Below, in pieces: positions 15,415-22,411 of a stretch of DNA of 22,759 nt; within the stretch, counting starts at the first letter, position 1; every line of letters begins with the position of its first letter. The position numbers and the translations under genes were made by a program. The stretch comes from CAZKCK01 sp964552325. Lineage in GTDB: Bacteria; Bacteroidota; Bacteroidia; Bacteroidales; TTA-H9. The DNA lies in assembly GCA_964552325.1 (NCBI GenBank), contig CAZKHA010000045.1, forward strand, positions 1 to 22,759, given 5' to 3'. The notes under the pieces are model-generated. The model worked only from the letters and a program-made list of their open reading frames with translations. It did no database searches and was not told the origin of the DNA.

Positions 15415-16263
15415 CTACAATAGTATTTCTGCGGCAATACTTTGTAAAGCTGCAAGAACCTCTTCATATTTCAGGAATTTATGACTTTCAAGCATTTGGT
15501 TAATAAGATGACTATCCTCATATTTTTGTATTTCAGCTTGAAGGATTTTGTGTAAAGAATCCACCGTTGCTTGGTCATCTTTCAACAATTGCTTAATATC
15601 TCTTCCTAGCAAGGTGGCCCCTGCCACAAATCTAAAATTATGTACGATGTCGTAAAGATCGAAGTGGTCGGTGGCCACTCTTTGTTCATTGATATCATAA
15701 TATGAAGAGAGGATAGTTGCTATATCGTCGGCATCCTTGTTGCCCAATAAGTGTCTGTCATCCCATGCATTGAGTTTAAGTATAAACACACCCGCCAAAC
15801 TTGCTACCCTGATGGTTATGGCTTTATCAATGGTAATATCCAAGGTGTTTTTTAAGATCTCAGAAAAGCCAGCCACCGACATTTTGGTTGAATGGTCAGG
15901 AGGCCAGAAAATTGACTGTTCTTCGCCAGCTACTTCGCCAAAAGGAACAATATCAAGCAGCAACATGGCTTTGTAAACGAACCTTTGTGCCTGTTCCCTA
16001 GACTTTTCAAACCCATTCATCGCACAGATACCTGTTGAAATTTCCTGAAACTTCGACCAATCGGGAATGGCAATGGCAATATCAAGGTCGTTGGTGCTTC
16101 TTATTATTGATTCATTATAAACCCCACTTAGAATAATATCCCTAGCAGTAGCACCGATAATATAAAACTCCGTTTCCGATTGTTTGAAGAATGGCACCAA
16201 AACATCGAGTACTTCCTTGTAGAATGGATTCGGGAAATGACTACTTGAGATATTGTAACTCAC
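15415..16263 (-). CDS. AbiEii-type nucleotidyltransferase toxin
   Basis: A 282-residue protein starting at GTG (16261-16263). Nucleotidyltransferase motifs appear in order: IIGATARDIIL (residues 35-45) and STNDLDIAIAI (56-66, catalytic D59/D61), third acidic LLLDIVPFG (D104), then KLNAWDDR (163-170, K163 and R170) and KDADDIATIL (176-185), the late motifs of the AbiEii/MenT group. AbiEii proteins are type IV toxins of abortive-infection systems; related enzymes add nucleotides to tRNA and stop translation. The start overlaps the stop of the upstream antitoxin gene by 23 bases, the translational coupling usual for such pairs. I see no terminator after it. It might instead be a housekeeping-type nucleotidyltransferase, but the pairing argues against that. 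Confidence 0.85.
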   Translation of the reverse strand: MSYNISSSHFPNPFYKEVLDVLVPFFKQSETEFYIIGATARDIILSGVYNESIIRSTNDLDIAIAIPDWSKFQEISTGICAMNGFEKSREQAQRFVYKAMLLLDIVPFGEVAGEEQSIFWPPDHSTKMSVAGFSEILKNTLDITIDKAITIRVASLAGVFILKLNAWDDRHLLGNKDADDIATILSSYYDINEQRVATDHFDLYDIVHNFRFVAGATLLGRDIKQLLKDDQATVDSLHKILQAEIQKYEDSHLINQMLESHKFLKYEEVLAALQSIAAEILL

Positions 16264-17236
16264 GATCGTATATCATTTTGGCTGTTTCTAGATTTCGGTC
16301 ACTTCCACTACTCATCAGATCTGCATAAATTAATACCGGAGGGATACCGGTGTGAAAATCCGGTTTCCAGAAGAGTTCAAGGATTTGCACATTTCCCGAT
16401 TCGTCGGGTAGTAGCCCAATATCTTTAAAACTTTGCCAGCTTCTATTTGTATAAATCGTTAGGGAGCCTGGATGGAGATAACCGGTAATGAGATTTGCAG
16501 CAGCCTCACCACCCCAGTAGGCCAAGCCAGGCTGAGAAGCCAGATTGACTGATTTCCAGGCCGTAAGATTCTCGGATTTTGCAAATCGCATTTGCCTTAA
16601 GATCAGCCGTGGACGAAGCACATCATGATAGGCAATAATCCACCTTTCGAGCAATCTATTGGAATTCTTAAGTTTTTTCGTTTGCTTGGTGCGGAGCAGG
16701 AAATTTTGATCGCATAATTCCTGCATGATCGCAGCCACAGACCCCAATGAAATTCCTGCAAGGTCTGCAAGTTCACGATAAGGCAACTTAACGCTTTCTG
16801 GTTTCACTAAAAAAATGAATATCAATTTTATACCAGCTTCCTGAAATGCACGGGGTTTATTCGTTTTGGCCGCATGTTCTGACTTTTTGCCTTCAATCAA
16901 AATGAATAGCCTGCCTGACCGGATGTTGCAATTCCCGGCCACATCAAGATAGTTTACACGCTCCTCAACATATTCTTTTGCGATATCCGATGGGATATAT
17001 TGTGTGAGTAGCAATGGAGGCAGATTGTTTTCGAAAGATGATTCTTTCAATTCTGCCAAGACTAGCCCTTTATTGCCTTTTGTGATTTCCGGTTTCACTT
17101 TAAGGGCAAATTCTTCTCCAGCAATGCTAAGTAATGCTTTCCGCCTATCCCTGGTATCGCTTAGGATAGCCTGAATATTGGTGAAATTATACAAGCTGTT
17201 AAGAGCCTCACCAAGTATGTAATTATCCTTTATCAT
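16241..17236 (-). CDS. AbiEi-type antitoxin / autorepressor (COG4861-like)
   Basis: A 331-residue protein from the ATG at 17234-17236 (MIKDNYILGEALNSLYNF); a TTG five codons earlier is possible but less likely. An N-terminal ~95 residues is followed by VNYLDVAGNCNIRSGRLFIL, a strand motif I associate with this AbiEi-like family, and by a winged helix at about 151-183: LPYRELADLAGISLGSVAAI, then MQELCDQNFLLRT. The C-terminal half holds RWIIAYHDVLRPRLI and a long conserved-looking domain ending in YDRELQYLK. In the Streptococcus AbiE system this partner neutralises the nucleotidyltransferase and represses its own promoter by binding inverted repeats; the operator described at 17243-17299 fits that. 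Confidence 0.82.
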   Translation of the reverse strand: MIKDNYILGEALNSLYNFTNIQAILSDTRDRRKALLSIAGEEFALKVKPEITKGNKGLVLAELKESSFENNLPPLLLTQYIPSDIAKEYVEERVNYLDVAGNCNIRSGRLFILIEGKKSEHAAKTNKPRAFQEAGIKLIFIFLVKPESVKLPYRELADLAGISLGSVAAIMQELCDQNFLLRTKQTKKLKNSNRLLERWIIAYHDVLRPRLILRQMRFAKSENLTAWKSVNLASQPGLAYWGGEAAANLITGYLHPGSLTIYTNRSWQSFKDIGLLPDESGNVQILELFWKPDFHTGIPPVLIYADLMSSGSDRNLETAKMIYDRELQYLK

Positions 17237-17242
17237 TATGCA

Positions 17243-17299
17243 ATTGTTCAATAATAACTACTGTTCATTTTCGATGAACATGCAAATATAATGAACAAT
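17243..17299. promoter_or_regulatory. Four-half-site symmetric operator of the AbiE operon
   Basis: Half-sites TGTTCAA (17245-17251), TGTTCAT (17262-17268), ATGAACA (17274-17280) and ATGAACA (17291-17297) are arranged as two direct copies facing two inverted copies. Each outer half-site lies exactly 17 bases from its inner neighbour and all are symmetric about position 17271. The outer pair extends to ATTGTTCA / TGAACAAT. This is well beyond a simple palindrome and lies immediately before the antitoxin ATG, so it is the natural site for an autorepressor. Confidence 0.75.
17283..17290 (-). promoter_or_regulatory. -7 promoter element inside the AbiE operator
   Basis: Minus-strand TATATTTG is an exact TAnnTTTG and sits between the inner and outer right-hand half-sites. 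A TTTG at 17313-17316 on the same strand lies 22 bases upstream. Transcription would start near 17276, inside the inner palindrome, so a bound repressor would block polymerase directly. Confidence 0.6.
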
Positions 17300-17540
17300 C
17301 GGTTGCAAAACACAAAATAAAGAGAATATTTAACCTTCTGCTATCTTTCGCTTGTATCAAAACCCATAACACTTATCACCCAGGATAACAATCATTTACT
17401 ATTTTTCGGGTAATCCCTAAAGAAAACTAAGCCTAGGGCAAAACCGCAACAAGGGTGATACGCAAACTGAGGCCAGGAAATAACGGCAAATGAAGTTAGA
17501 TTTAAAATGATGTGTCATGTAAAAAATTAACTTCACCAAA

Positions 17541-17579
17541 TAAAAAACCCTCTGAAATCAAGTTGAATATCAGAGGGTT
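17541..17579 (-). terminator. Rho-independent terminator of the tRNA-Glu transcript
   Basis: AACCCTCTGA (17546-17555) pairs perfectly with TCAGAGGGTT (17570-17579) over a 14-base loop; on the minus strand the stem is followed by TTTTTTA. It lies just 12 bases past the tRNA 3' end, so the tRNA is probably transcribed alone. Confidence 0.85.
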
Positions 17580-17591
17580 GTTATAATTTTG

Positions 17592-17663
17592 TAGCCCGTA
17601 GGGGAATCGAACCCCTGTTACCAGGATGAAAACCTGACGTCCTAACCCCTAGACGAACGGGCC
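17592..17663 (-). tRNA. tRNA-Glu (anticodon TTC)
   Basis: The minus strand folds as a 72-base tRNA: acceptor GGCCCGT with ACGGGCT (one G-T pair at the end), D stem GTCT/GGAC with AGGGGTTA loop, anticodon stem TCAGG/CCTGG around loop TTTTCAT (anticodon TTC at 17628-17630), and T arm AGGGG-TTCGATT-CCCCT. CCA is not encoded. The 5' start GGCCCGTTCGTCTAG is typical of bacterial tRNA-Glu. Confidence 0.95.
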
Positions 17664-17703
17664 GTGTGGTATAGAACTTTTGGTTTCTTGCAAAACCGGA
17701 GTG

Positions 17704-17732
17704 CAAAAGTATAAAAATTTTTGATTCTGCAA
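17704..17732 (-). promoter_or_regulatory. Promoter of tRNA-Glu
   Basis: On the minus strand TTG (17730-17732), an 18-base spacer and TACTTTTG (17704-17711) form a Bacteroidota-type promoter, about 40 bases before the mature tRNA 5' end. Confidence 0.55.
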
Positions 17733-17803
17733 GGCTTCGTCGCAAAAAAAACGCCAAATTTCGCAAGAAATTTTTCGCTTAACTTCGTTCAAATCCCAAA
17801 ATC

Positions 17804-19255
17804 CTAAGCCAAATAGGTTTTTAGTATCAGGAACAACTCCTTTAAAACAAGAACATTAAGCTTTAAAAAGGATTGAATATCTGCCTCCCAATCGGGTGTC
17901 ATAGCCCCATTGTTGATTGCGGCATGTTTTCGCGCAATGGCAGCTAAGCTAAGCTGCCTCAAACCATTTATCGCTTCGGAAATCCCTAGCCCGGCGCCAA
18001 TTTTAACCAAATCCTTTCCGGCATTTGGTATTGGGAAGAACACTGACTCGCTTTGAACAATCGCGCTTAAGTCAATGATTTTATGTTTAATATTCTCTAT
18101 GCTACGGGCAGTTTCGGCAAAATGAATACTAATTCCATCAAGTGCTGCCAGTAGCTCATCAGCTTGCCAAACCACAATTGTCTGGTACGATTCGCTCAAT
18201 TCGCGTAAAAATTCAAAAGCCACAATTCGCTGATCATCAGTCAAATTAACAAAATGTGCCTGAACTGTTGCTGCTCCTAATTCTGTATAAGCAAGCGTCC
18301 GTATCAATGGCTCGTAAGCAGTTGAAGCCGTATAGGGCGGAAGGGCTGGCCTTTCGATGGTTGCTTCAAGAAAAAGTGTAGGGCTTTGAACGCTTTCAAA
18401 GAACGCTGCGAGGTCGCTTTTTATTACAAATGGCTTACCTGAGGTAAGTGATTGCACCTCTGAAGTCCATGCGCCCAGGCCAGTATCTTGAATATCTGGC
18501 TTTAACATACCAGCATGGTGCCAAGCAAAACGGGTTTCGATTGTGGGAGAAAGCATATAAAGCACGCTGTCTGGTGTTATCTGCTTCCAACAGTGTCCCA
18601 AAAAATCGCAAGGGTAAGGCTCATGGCAATGCTTGCCAATCGCAACATTTGGGGAGCTTTTCAAAGCCAAAACCCGCAGTTCTTCCTCAATTTGCTCCCT
18701 GACAAAACCTTGCTTTTCAATACATTGCGTGGTGATATCGGTCTTTAGAAACAGTTGTTCCAAATCAAGGTTCTCACTTCGAACATAACCTGGATTTAGT
18801 GTTATAAGGTATTGTTTGTCAAGACTTAACCCACTTCCCAAAACAACAAAATATTGCAAGGCGGCATCCATTACATACGTATCGGATATTTTTAAGGAAC
18901 TTTTAACCTCGAAAGCCTGCCAACCAGCATTGGTTTTTACTAGAATATCAAGCATAACCAGCACGCCATGATGTTGAAATACGGCTTCATAAATAATTGT
19001 TTCGCCCTTTTCGATACATTCTTTGGTCATTTCCAAGGCTTTTGCATATTGCGAAGGATGCTTGGGTGAACAATCAACTCCTCCTGGGAATAACTGCTGT
19101 GCCAAGTGTCCGATTTGGTGTCCGCGATTGAACTTAGCCAATTGCTCAGCGCTTAGTTTATCTCGCAGAAATGGCCTGTGCTTATGTAAGTAGAGCGATT
19201 TTGCACATTGCACTCCCCTTATAAAGGTTGATTTTGATAACTGGTGCTTTTCCAT
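17804..19255 (-). CDS. DUF2779-family protein with Cas4-like nuclease and Fe-S domain
   Basis: A 483-residue protein from ATG 19253-19255 (MEKHQLSKSTFIRGVQCAKS, the usual family N-terminus); a TTG further upstream would add an unrelated hydrophobic stretch. The N-terminal half shows a PD-(D/E)xK nuclease pattern: E90, D103 in VMLDILV, E116-V-K118 in FEVKSS and Q134 in ALQYF. C17 with C210, C216 and C222 (KHCHEPYPCDFLGHCW) is placed like the four-cysteine Fe-S cluster of Cas4/AddB. The C-terminal half corresponds to the DUF2779 RNase H-like domain, but where active relatives have FLDFET this one has FLEATI, and other acidic positions also seem lost. A DNA-processing role is inferred. It has its own promoter and stands divergent from the lipoprotein gene. 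Confidence 0.8.
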   Translation of the reverse strand: MEKHQLSKSTFIRGVQCAKSLYLHKHRPFLRDKLSAEQLAKFNRGHQIGHLAQQLFPGGVDCSPKHPSQYAKALEMTKECIEKGETIIYEAVFQHHGVLVMLDILVKTNAGWQAFEVKSSLKISDTYVMDAALQYFVVLGSGLSLDKQYLITLNPGYVRSENLDLEQLFLKTDITTQCIEKQGFVREQIEEELRVLALKSSPNVAIGKHCHEPYPCDFLGHCWKQITPDSVLYMLSPTIETRFAWHHAGMLKPDIQDTGLGAWTSEVQSLTSGKPFVIKSDLAAFFESVQSPTLFLEATIERPALPPYTASTAYEPLIRTLAYTELGAATVQAHFVNLTDDQRIVAFEFLRELSESYQTIVVWQADELLAALDGISIHFAETARSIENIKHKIIDLSAIVQSESVFFPIPNAGKDLVKIGAGLGISEAINGLRQLSLAAIARKHAAINNGAMTPDWEADIQSFLKLNVLVLKELFLILKTYLA

Positions 19256-19337
19256 AAAACAAGCAAATATTTGATAATCAATGCCAAAAAAATATGTCAG
19301 CAATAAAAGCAACGAATTTGACTTCTAAAACTGGATG

Positions 19338-19345
19338 CAAAGATA
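19338..19345 (-). promoter_or_regulatory. -7 promoter element for the DUF2779 gene
   Basis: Minus-strand TATCTTTG is an exact TAnnTTTG, 83 bases before the chosen ATG at 19255, giving a leader of about 75 bases. No -33 partner was clear. Confidence 0.45.
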
Positions 19346-19469
19346 GTGAGTGGCACGGAAATTGGTTTTCACGAACTAAATAACCTAAAGAAACTTCGTT
19401 CTAAAAATTTGTATCGCGAGCAAATGATGTTAGAACTCCTAAACACACATCTTTTAAAATCTTTGTTTT

Positions 19470-20021
19470 ATGAAAACCAAATTCAACACTTTTACCAGAT
19501 TGTTCGGGATGAATGGTTTGGTTTACGGATTGGGGATCCTTGCCATAACCCTATTGTTTTCTGCTTGCGAAAGAGGCCGCGACGGCCGCGACGGACGTGC
19601 ATTTCTGGCTCTTGATTGGCAAAATGATGAGCCTGATTATGTTGACGCCGGCACAGCTTCAATACCTCGCAGCTTTCAATGGAGCAAATATTACAACATC
19701 TGGCCTGGCTATTACAATATGTATTACGATGGCGAGATTACCACACCAAACGGTTATGCCGAATACGCATGGGAAATGGATTACGAAGTTTATAACCTAG
19801 AAGGTGAACGCGCATATTATTATATGGATGGCGAAGATGCTCCCGATACCTACTTCAGTATTGCGTGCACACCGTATGGGCCCGAATTCTATGATGAGGG
19901 AAGTACTTATAAATCAGCACCTTCAATTGCTGAACCCAAGGAATATACGGTTACTAAAACTGTCAAGAACATGGTGATTAAACTGCATGCCCGCCCAGTA
20001 GAGAAAAGGGCAACAAAGTAA
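19470..20021 (+). CDS. Lipoprotein of unknown function with a short Gly-Arg-Asp repeat
   Basis: A 183-residue protein with a lipoprotein signal: n-region KTKFNTFTR, hydrophobic GLVYGLGILAITLLF and lipobox LFSAC with lipidated C33. Directly after it comes ERGRDGRDGRA, a collagen-like G-x-x run like the Gly-rich stalks just behind the lipid anchor in other Bacteroidota surface lipoproteins. The remainder is very rich in Tyr, Trp, Asp and Glu (WSKYYNIWPGYYNMYYDGEI), then a Lys/Arg-rich tail (KLHARPVEKRATK). No family was recognised. An internal ATG at 19509 is possible but would leave a poor n-region. It stands alone, with a terminator after it. Confidence 0.75.
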   Translation: MKTKFNTFTRLFGMNGLVYGLGILAITLLFSACERGRDGRDGRAFLALDWQNDEPDYVDAGTASIPRSFQWSKYYNIWPGYYNMYYDGEITTPNGYAEYAWEMDYEVYNLEGERAYYYMDGEDAPDTYFSIACTPYGPEFYDEGSTYKSAPSIAEPKEYTVTKTVKNMVIKLHARPVEKRATK

Positions 20022-20042
20022 ACGTATTCTACACCCTAGATT

Positions 20043-20078
20043 CCCCGTTGTTATCTTTTGAAAGCAACGGGTTTTTTT
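20043..20078 (+). terminator. Rho-independent terminator after the lipoprotein gene
   Basis: CCCGTTG (20044-20050) pairs with CAACGGG (20065-20071) and is followed by seven T residues on the plus strand. The minus strand lacks a T-run, so the converging exonuclease gene is not served by it. Confidence 0.85.
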
Positions 20079-20082
20079 GTGC

Positions 20083-20793
20083 TTAGGGAACAATAACAAT
20101 CGACTCTTCGCCAGGCCATTTTAAGCCTTTGTATCGGCAAATGAGTCTTGCTACCGTAATAGTGTCCCGTTGGCAATACCTTACAATTCTATCTAAATCG
20201 TTTTCAAGCCAATACACCGAAGCAACCATGCTTCCGTCAATGTCGTCTTTGGGTGTAGGGATGCCTAAAATAGTAGCTAACAACGATAAAGAGGTATAGT
20301 GCTTGTAATCACCAAATTTCCAGAGTTCCATGGTGTCAAGATGTTGCACTTCCCAAGGTTTTTTGGCGGCATTATCCAAGGGTTGGGGCAATGGTATTTC
20401 GTTTACAACCATGCGCCTGGCTATAAACGGAAAGTCAAATTCTTTGCCATTATGGGCTGCCAGATAGCAATCATTGTTTTTAAAGAACGACTTAACCAAG
20501 GTGGCAAACTTTTCAAGTAGGTCTTTTTCTTCATGTCCTGAAAAGGATTTGACCCTTAATGTCGTTCCATGAAAATAAGCAACTGAAATGCAAATGATTT
20601 TTGAGAACTCAGCATAAATGCCTGCTTTGTTGTAAAGCACCTCTGGGGTTTCGGTCTCTGTTTTTTTTAGATGGCTTGCTTTAACGTCCCAAAAGGGTTT
20701 CATAAATTCTGGTACAGATTGATAATCAGGCCATAATGGAGCTGTTTCGATATCAAGAAACAGGATTTTTTCAGGGTTTACTGTGTCAAGCAT
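20083..20793 (-). CDS. Predicted 3'-5' exonuclease, PolB-like DEDDy family
   Basis: A 236-residue RNase H-fold protein. The start at ATG 20791-20793 (MLDTVNPEKILFLDIETAPL) is preferred, since an upstream in-frame extension to 20868 adds an unrelated hydrophobic stretch and overlaps the promoter of the divergent mnmD gene. The three exonuclease motifs are intact: ExoI D14-x-E16 (FLDIET), ExoII N115-xxx-F-D120 (AAHNGKEFDFPF) and ExoIII Y206-xxx-D210 (VRYCQRDT). The full length fits the stand-alone PolB-exonuclease group. It would trim single-stranded DNA or RNA in repair; the substrate is not known. Its neighbour on the same strand downstream is the DUF2779 gene beyond the lipoprotein, another nuclease-fold protein. 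Confidence 0.88.
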   Translation of the reverse strand: MLDTVNPEKILFLDIETAPLWPDYQSVPEFMKPFWDVKASHLKKTETETPEVLYNKAGIYAEFSKIICISVAYFHGTTLRVKSFSGHEEKDLLEKFATLVKSFFKNNDCYLAAHNGKEFDFPFIARRMVVNEIPLPQPLDNAAKKPWEVQHLDTMELWKFGDYKHYTSLSLLATILGIPTPKDDIDGSMVASVYWLENDLDRIVRYCQRDTITVARLICRYKGLKWPGEESIVIVP

Positions 20794-20853
20794 ACTGTTT
20801 ACTTTGGCGACTATAAAAATACAAAAATTTAAAACAAATAGAATCATTTGAAT

Positions 20854-20861
20854 TACTTTTG
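20854..20861 (+). promoter_or_regulatory. -7 promoter element for mnmD-nudix
   Basis: TACTTTTG matches TAnnTTTG exactly, 23 bases before the mnmD ATG at 20884. It overlaps a TTG-started extension of the gene and so fixes the start. Confidence 0.6.
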
Positions 20862-20883
20862 CCGCCAATACCTTTCCCTTGCC

Positions 20884-21564
20884 ATGTTTAGTTTTGATTT
20901 AGAATTAATTGTAACAGGAGATGGTTCTCCTTCCATATTTGTGCCCTCACTAAATGAGCATTATCATTCGGTGCACGGTGCGGTGCAGGAATCAACAAAG
21001 ATATTCTTGTCGTATGGCTTTGATTATTTTGCTGTCGCCGAACAGCTTTGTGTGTTTGAAGTGGGTTTTGGAACAGGCTTGAATGCTTGTTTAACCGCAA
21101 TGCGTTCAGAAGAAACAGGCAAAAAAGTGCATTATTATACTACAGAACCTTATCCGCTTCCCGATTCTGTTGTGTCGGCATATTCCAACAGCTTAGCTCA
21201 AAAGTATCCCAAACTAGAACAAGCATTTAATCAGATACATGCGGTTAAGTGGGGGGAAACACTGGTTAGTATTAGCCCGTTTTTTGCAATCGAAAAGTAT
21301 CCTGCCAGCTTCATCGAAATCAAGGGATTGGAAAGCAAGGTTGATTTGGTGTTTTTTGATGCGTTTGCCCCTGATGTAGTTCCTGAGTTATGGACTGCAG
21401 ACGCATTTTTGTTTTTGAACCGACTTTTAAAGCCAGATGGTATTTTGGTTACGTATAGCGCAAAGGGCTCAGTAAAAAGAGCTTTGCGCGCTGCAGGCTT
21501 TTTAGTAGAATCGTTGCCAGGGCCTCCGGGCAAACGCGAGGTTACACGTGCAATAAAAACGTAA
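20884..21564 (+). CDS. mnmD: tRNA (mnm5s2U34) methyltransferase MnmD
   Basis: A 226-residue SAM-dependent methyltransferase. The SAM-binding motif I is VFEVGFGTGLNACLTAM (57-73), followed by HYYTTEPYPLP (83-93), the acidic DLVFFDAFAPDVVPELW (154-170) and YSAKGSVKRALRAAGF (191-206). The C-terminal LPGPPGKREVTRA is a hallmark of the MnmC methyltransferase domain. It stands alone without the FAD-dependent oxidase half of E. coli MnmC, which is the MnmD form. It makes 5-methylaminomethyl-2-thiouridine at the wobble base of tRNAs such as tRNA-Glu(TTC), one copy of which is encoded 3.2 kb away. The Nudix gene starts 14 bases after it. Confidence 0.93.
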   Translation: MFSFDLELIVTGDGSPSIFVPSLNEHYHSVHGAVQESTKIFLSYGFDYFAVAEQLCVFEVGFGTGLNACLTAMRSEETGKKVHYYTTEPYPLPDSVVSAYSNSLAQKYPKLEQAFNQIHAVKWGETLVSISPFFAIEKYPASFIEIKGLESKVDLVFFDAFAPDVVPELWTADAFLFLNRLLKPDGILVTYSAKGSVKRALRAAGFLVESLPGPPGKREVTRAIKT

Positions 21565-21578
21565 ATGACACTAAAACG

Positions 21579-22073
21579 ATGAGTTGCGAAAAAATTACCC
21601 TTCGAGTTTATGGCCTTTTATTAAAAAGTCCTGATTTAGTATTGGTTACTGATGAGTTTCGCTTCGGGATGCAAATGACAAAGTTTCCGGGAGGTGGGCT
21701 TGAACTAGGTGAGGGGACAAGGGATTGCCTCAAACGTGAGTTTATGGAAGAACTTGGTATAGCGATTAGCACCCATGAGCATTTCTACACCACCGATTTT
21801 TATCAGCAATCAGCTTTTAGCGCTATACCAATGCAGTTAATCAGTGTTTACTACTTTGTGACGTCTGGCCAGCTTAGTAAGATATCTACAGCACAACATC
21901 GTTTTGCTTTTGAACACCAACAAGAAGGTGCGCAGCTATTCAGGTGGATGTCAATCCTTGATTCTGATCCATCCGAAATTACGTTCCCGATTGATAAGCT
22001 GGTTTTTGAAAAGCTGAGGAATTGCTTTAAAGCAGGAGGAAGCGTTGCTAGTTTGTGTAAAGCGGCTTTCTAA
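21579..22073 (+). CDS. Nudix hydrolase
   Basis: A 164-residue protein with a perfect Nudix box at residues 39-61: G39-x5-E45-x7-REFMEELGI (GGLELGEGTRDCLKREF then MEELGI), binding the Mg ions that cleave nucleoside-diphosphate-linked compounds. Flanking strands, TLRVYGLLLKS before the box and YYFVTSGQLSK after it, fit the fold. It follows mnmD by 14 bases in an operon, and its stop overlaps the convergent acylphosphatase-like stop by a few bases. The substrate cannot be assigned; clean-up of damaged or modified nucleotides is a reasonable general role. Confidence 0.88.
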   Translation: MSCEKITLRVYGLLLKSPDLVLVTDEFRFGMQMTKFPGGGLELGEGTRDCLKREFMEELGIAISTHEHFYTTDFYQQSAFSAIPMQLISVYYFVTSGQLSKISTAQHRFAFEHQQEGAQLFRWMSILDSDPSEITFPIDKLVFEKLRNCFKAGGSVASLCKAAF

Positions 22074-22345
22074 CGGTGTTTTATTTCGAAGCCTTCTAAA
22101 TCTTTTACGTTCGATTCTTCGATATCAATTCGTTGGATGATTGTTCCTAATGGGCCTTTGCGGCACCATTCTACAAATCCTTCCAAATTGGTTTCATCAC
22201 CTTCGGCTTCAATAAAGAAGCCGCCATTATGTTTGCGCCGAATGTAACCAGAAACCTCATATTTGTAGGCCTTTTCCATTACTGAAAACCTAAAACCAGG
22301 TGTATTGCTTTCTGCAATTACGGTTAAATTGAAATGCTTTTTCAT
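22070..22345 (-). CDS. Acylphosphatase-family protein with altered active site
   Basis: A 91-residue protein of acylphosphatase length and fold pattern: KKHFNLTVIAESNTPGFRF, VSGYIRRKHNGGFFIEAEGD, then WCRKGPLGTIIQRIDI. The catalytic Arg in GFR (R19) remains, but the phosphate loop that reads VQGVGFR in active enzymes is NTPGFR here, and the catalytic Asn that follows the second strand (V-R/K-N) is replaced by R37. Acyl-phosphate hydrolysis is therefore unlikely; a binding role or different chemistry is possible. It lies downstream of a second, normal acylphosphatase gene and looks like a diverged paralogue. A weak -7 element, TATCTTTA, sits at 22384-22391. Confidence 0.8.
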   Translation of the reverse strand: MKKHFNLTVIAESNTPGFRFSVMEKAYKYEVSGYIRRKHNGGFFIEAEGDETNLEGFVEWCRKGPLGTIIQRIDIEESNVKDLEGFEIKHR

Positions 22346-22411
22346 TAGTTAAGTAGTGATCCGTGTTGTGCTTTAAGGGGGGGTAAAGATATAAAAATTT
22401 GAACAATCCAA

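Larger units (their letters stand above)
17237..17591. other. Intergenic region between tRNA-Glu and the AbiE module
   Basis: The left part carries the AbiE operator and promoter (17243-17316); the right end carries the tRNA terminator (17541-17579). Between 17317 and 17540 I find no open frame with protein-like content, no repeat of the tRNA 3' end and no second hairpin. Confidence 0.5.

Noticed and set aside
15227..17540. Attachment-site duplication of the tRNA-Glu 3' end flanking the AbiE module
   Set aside because: I looked for a second copy of the CCCCTACGGGC-type sequence and found none, so no integration event is claimed.
17581..17766. 61-residue minus-strand frame
   Set aside because: It is the tRNA-Glu and its promoter read as protein.
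19346..19615. 89-residue plus-strand frame before the lipoprotein
   Set aside because: No recognisable content; overlaps the lipoprotein in another frame, and the lipoprotein signal and lipobox are clear.
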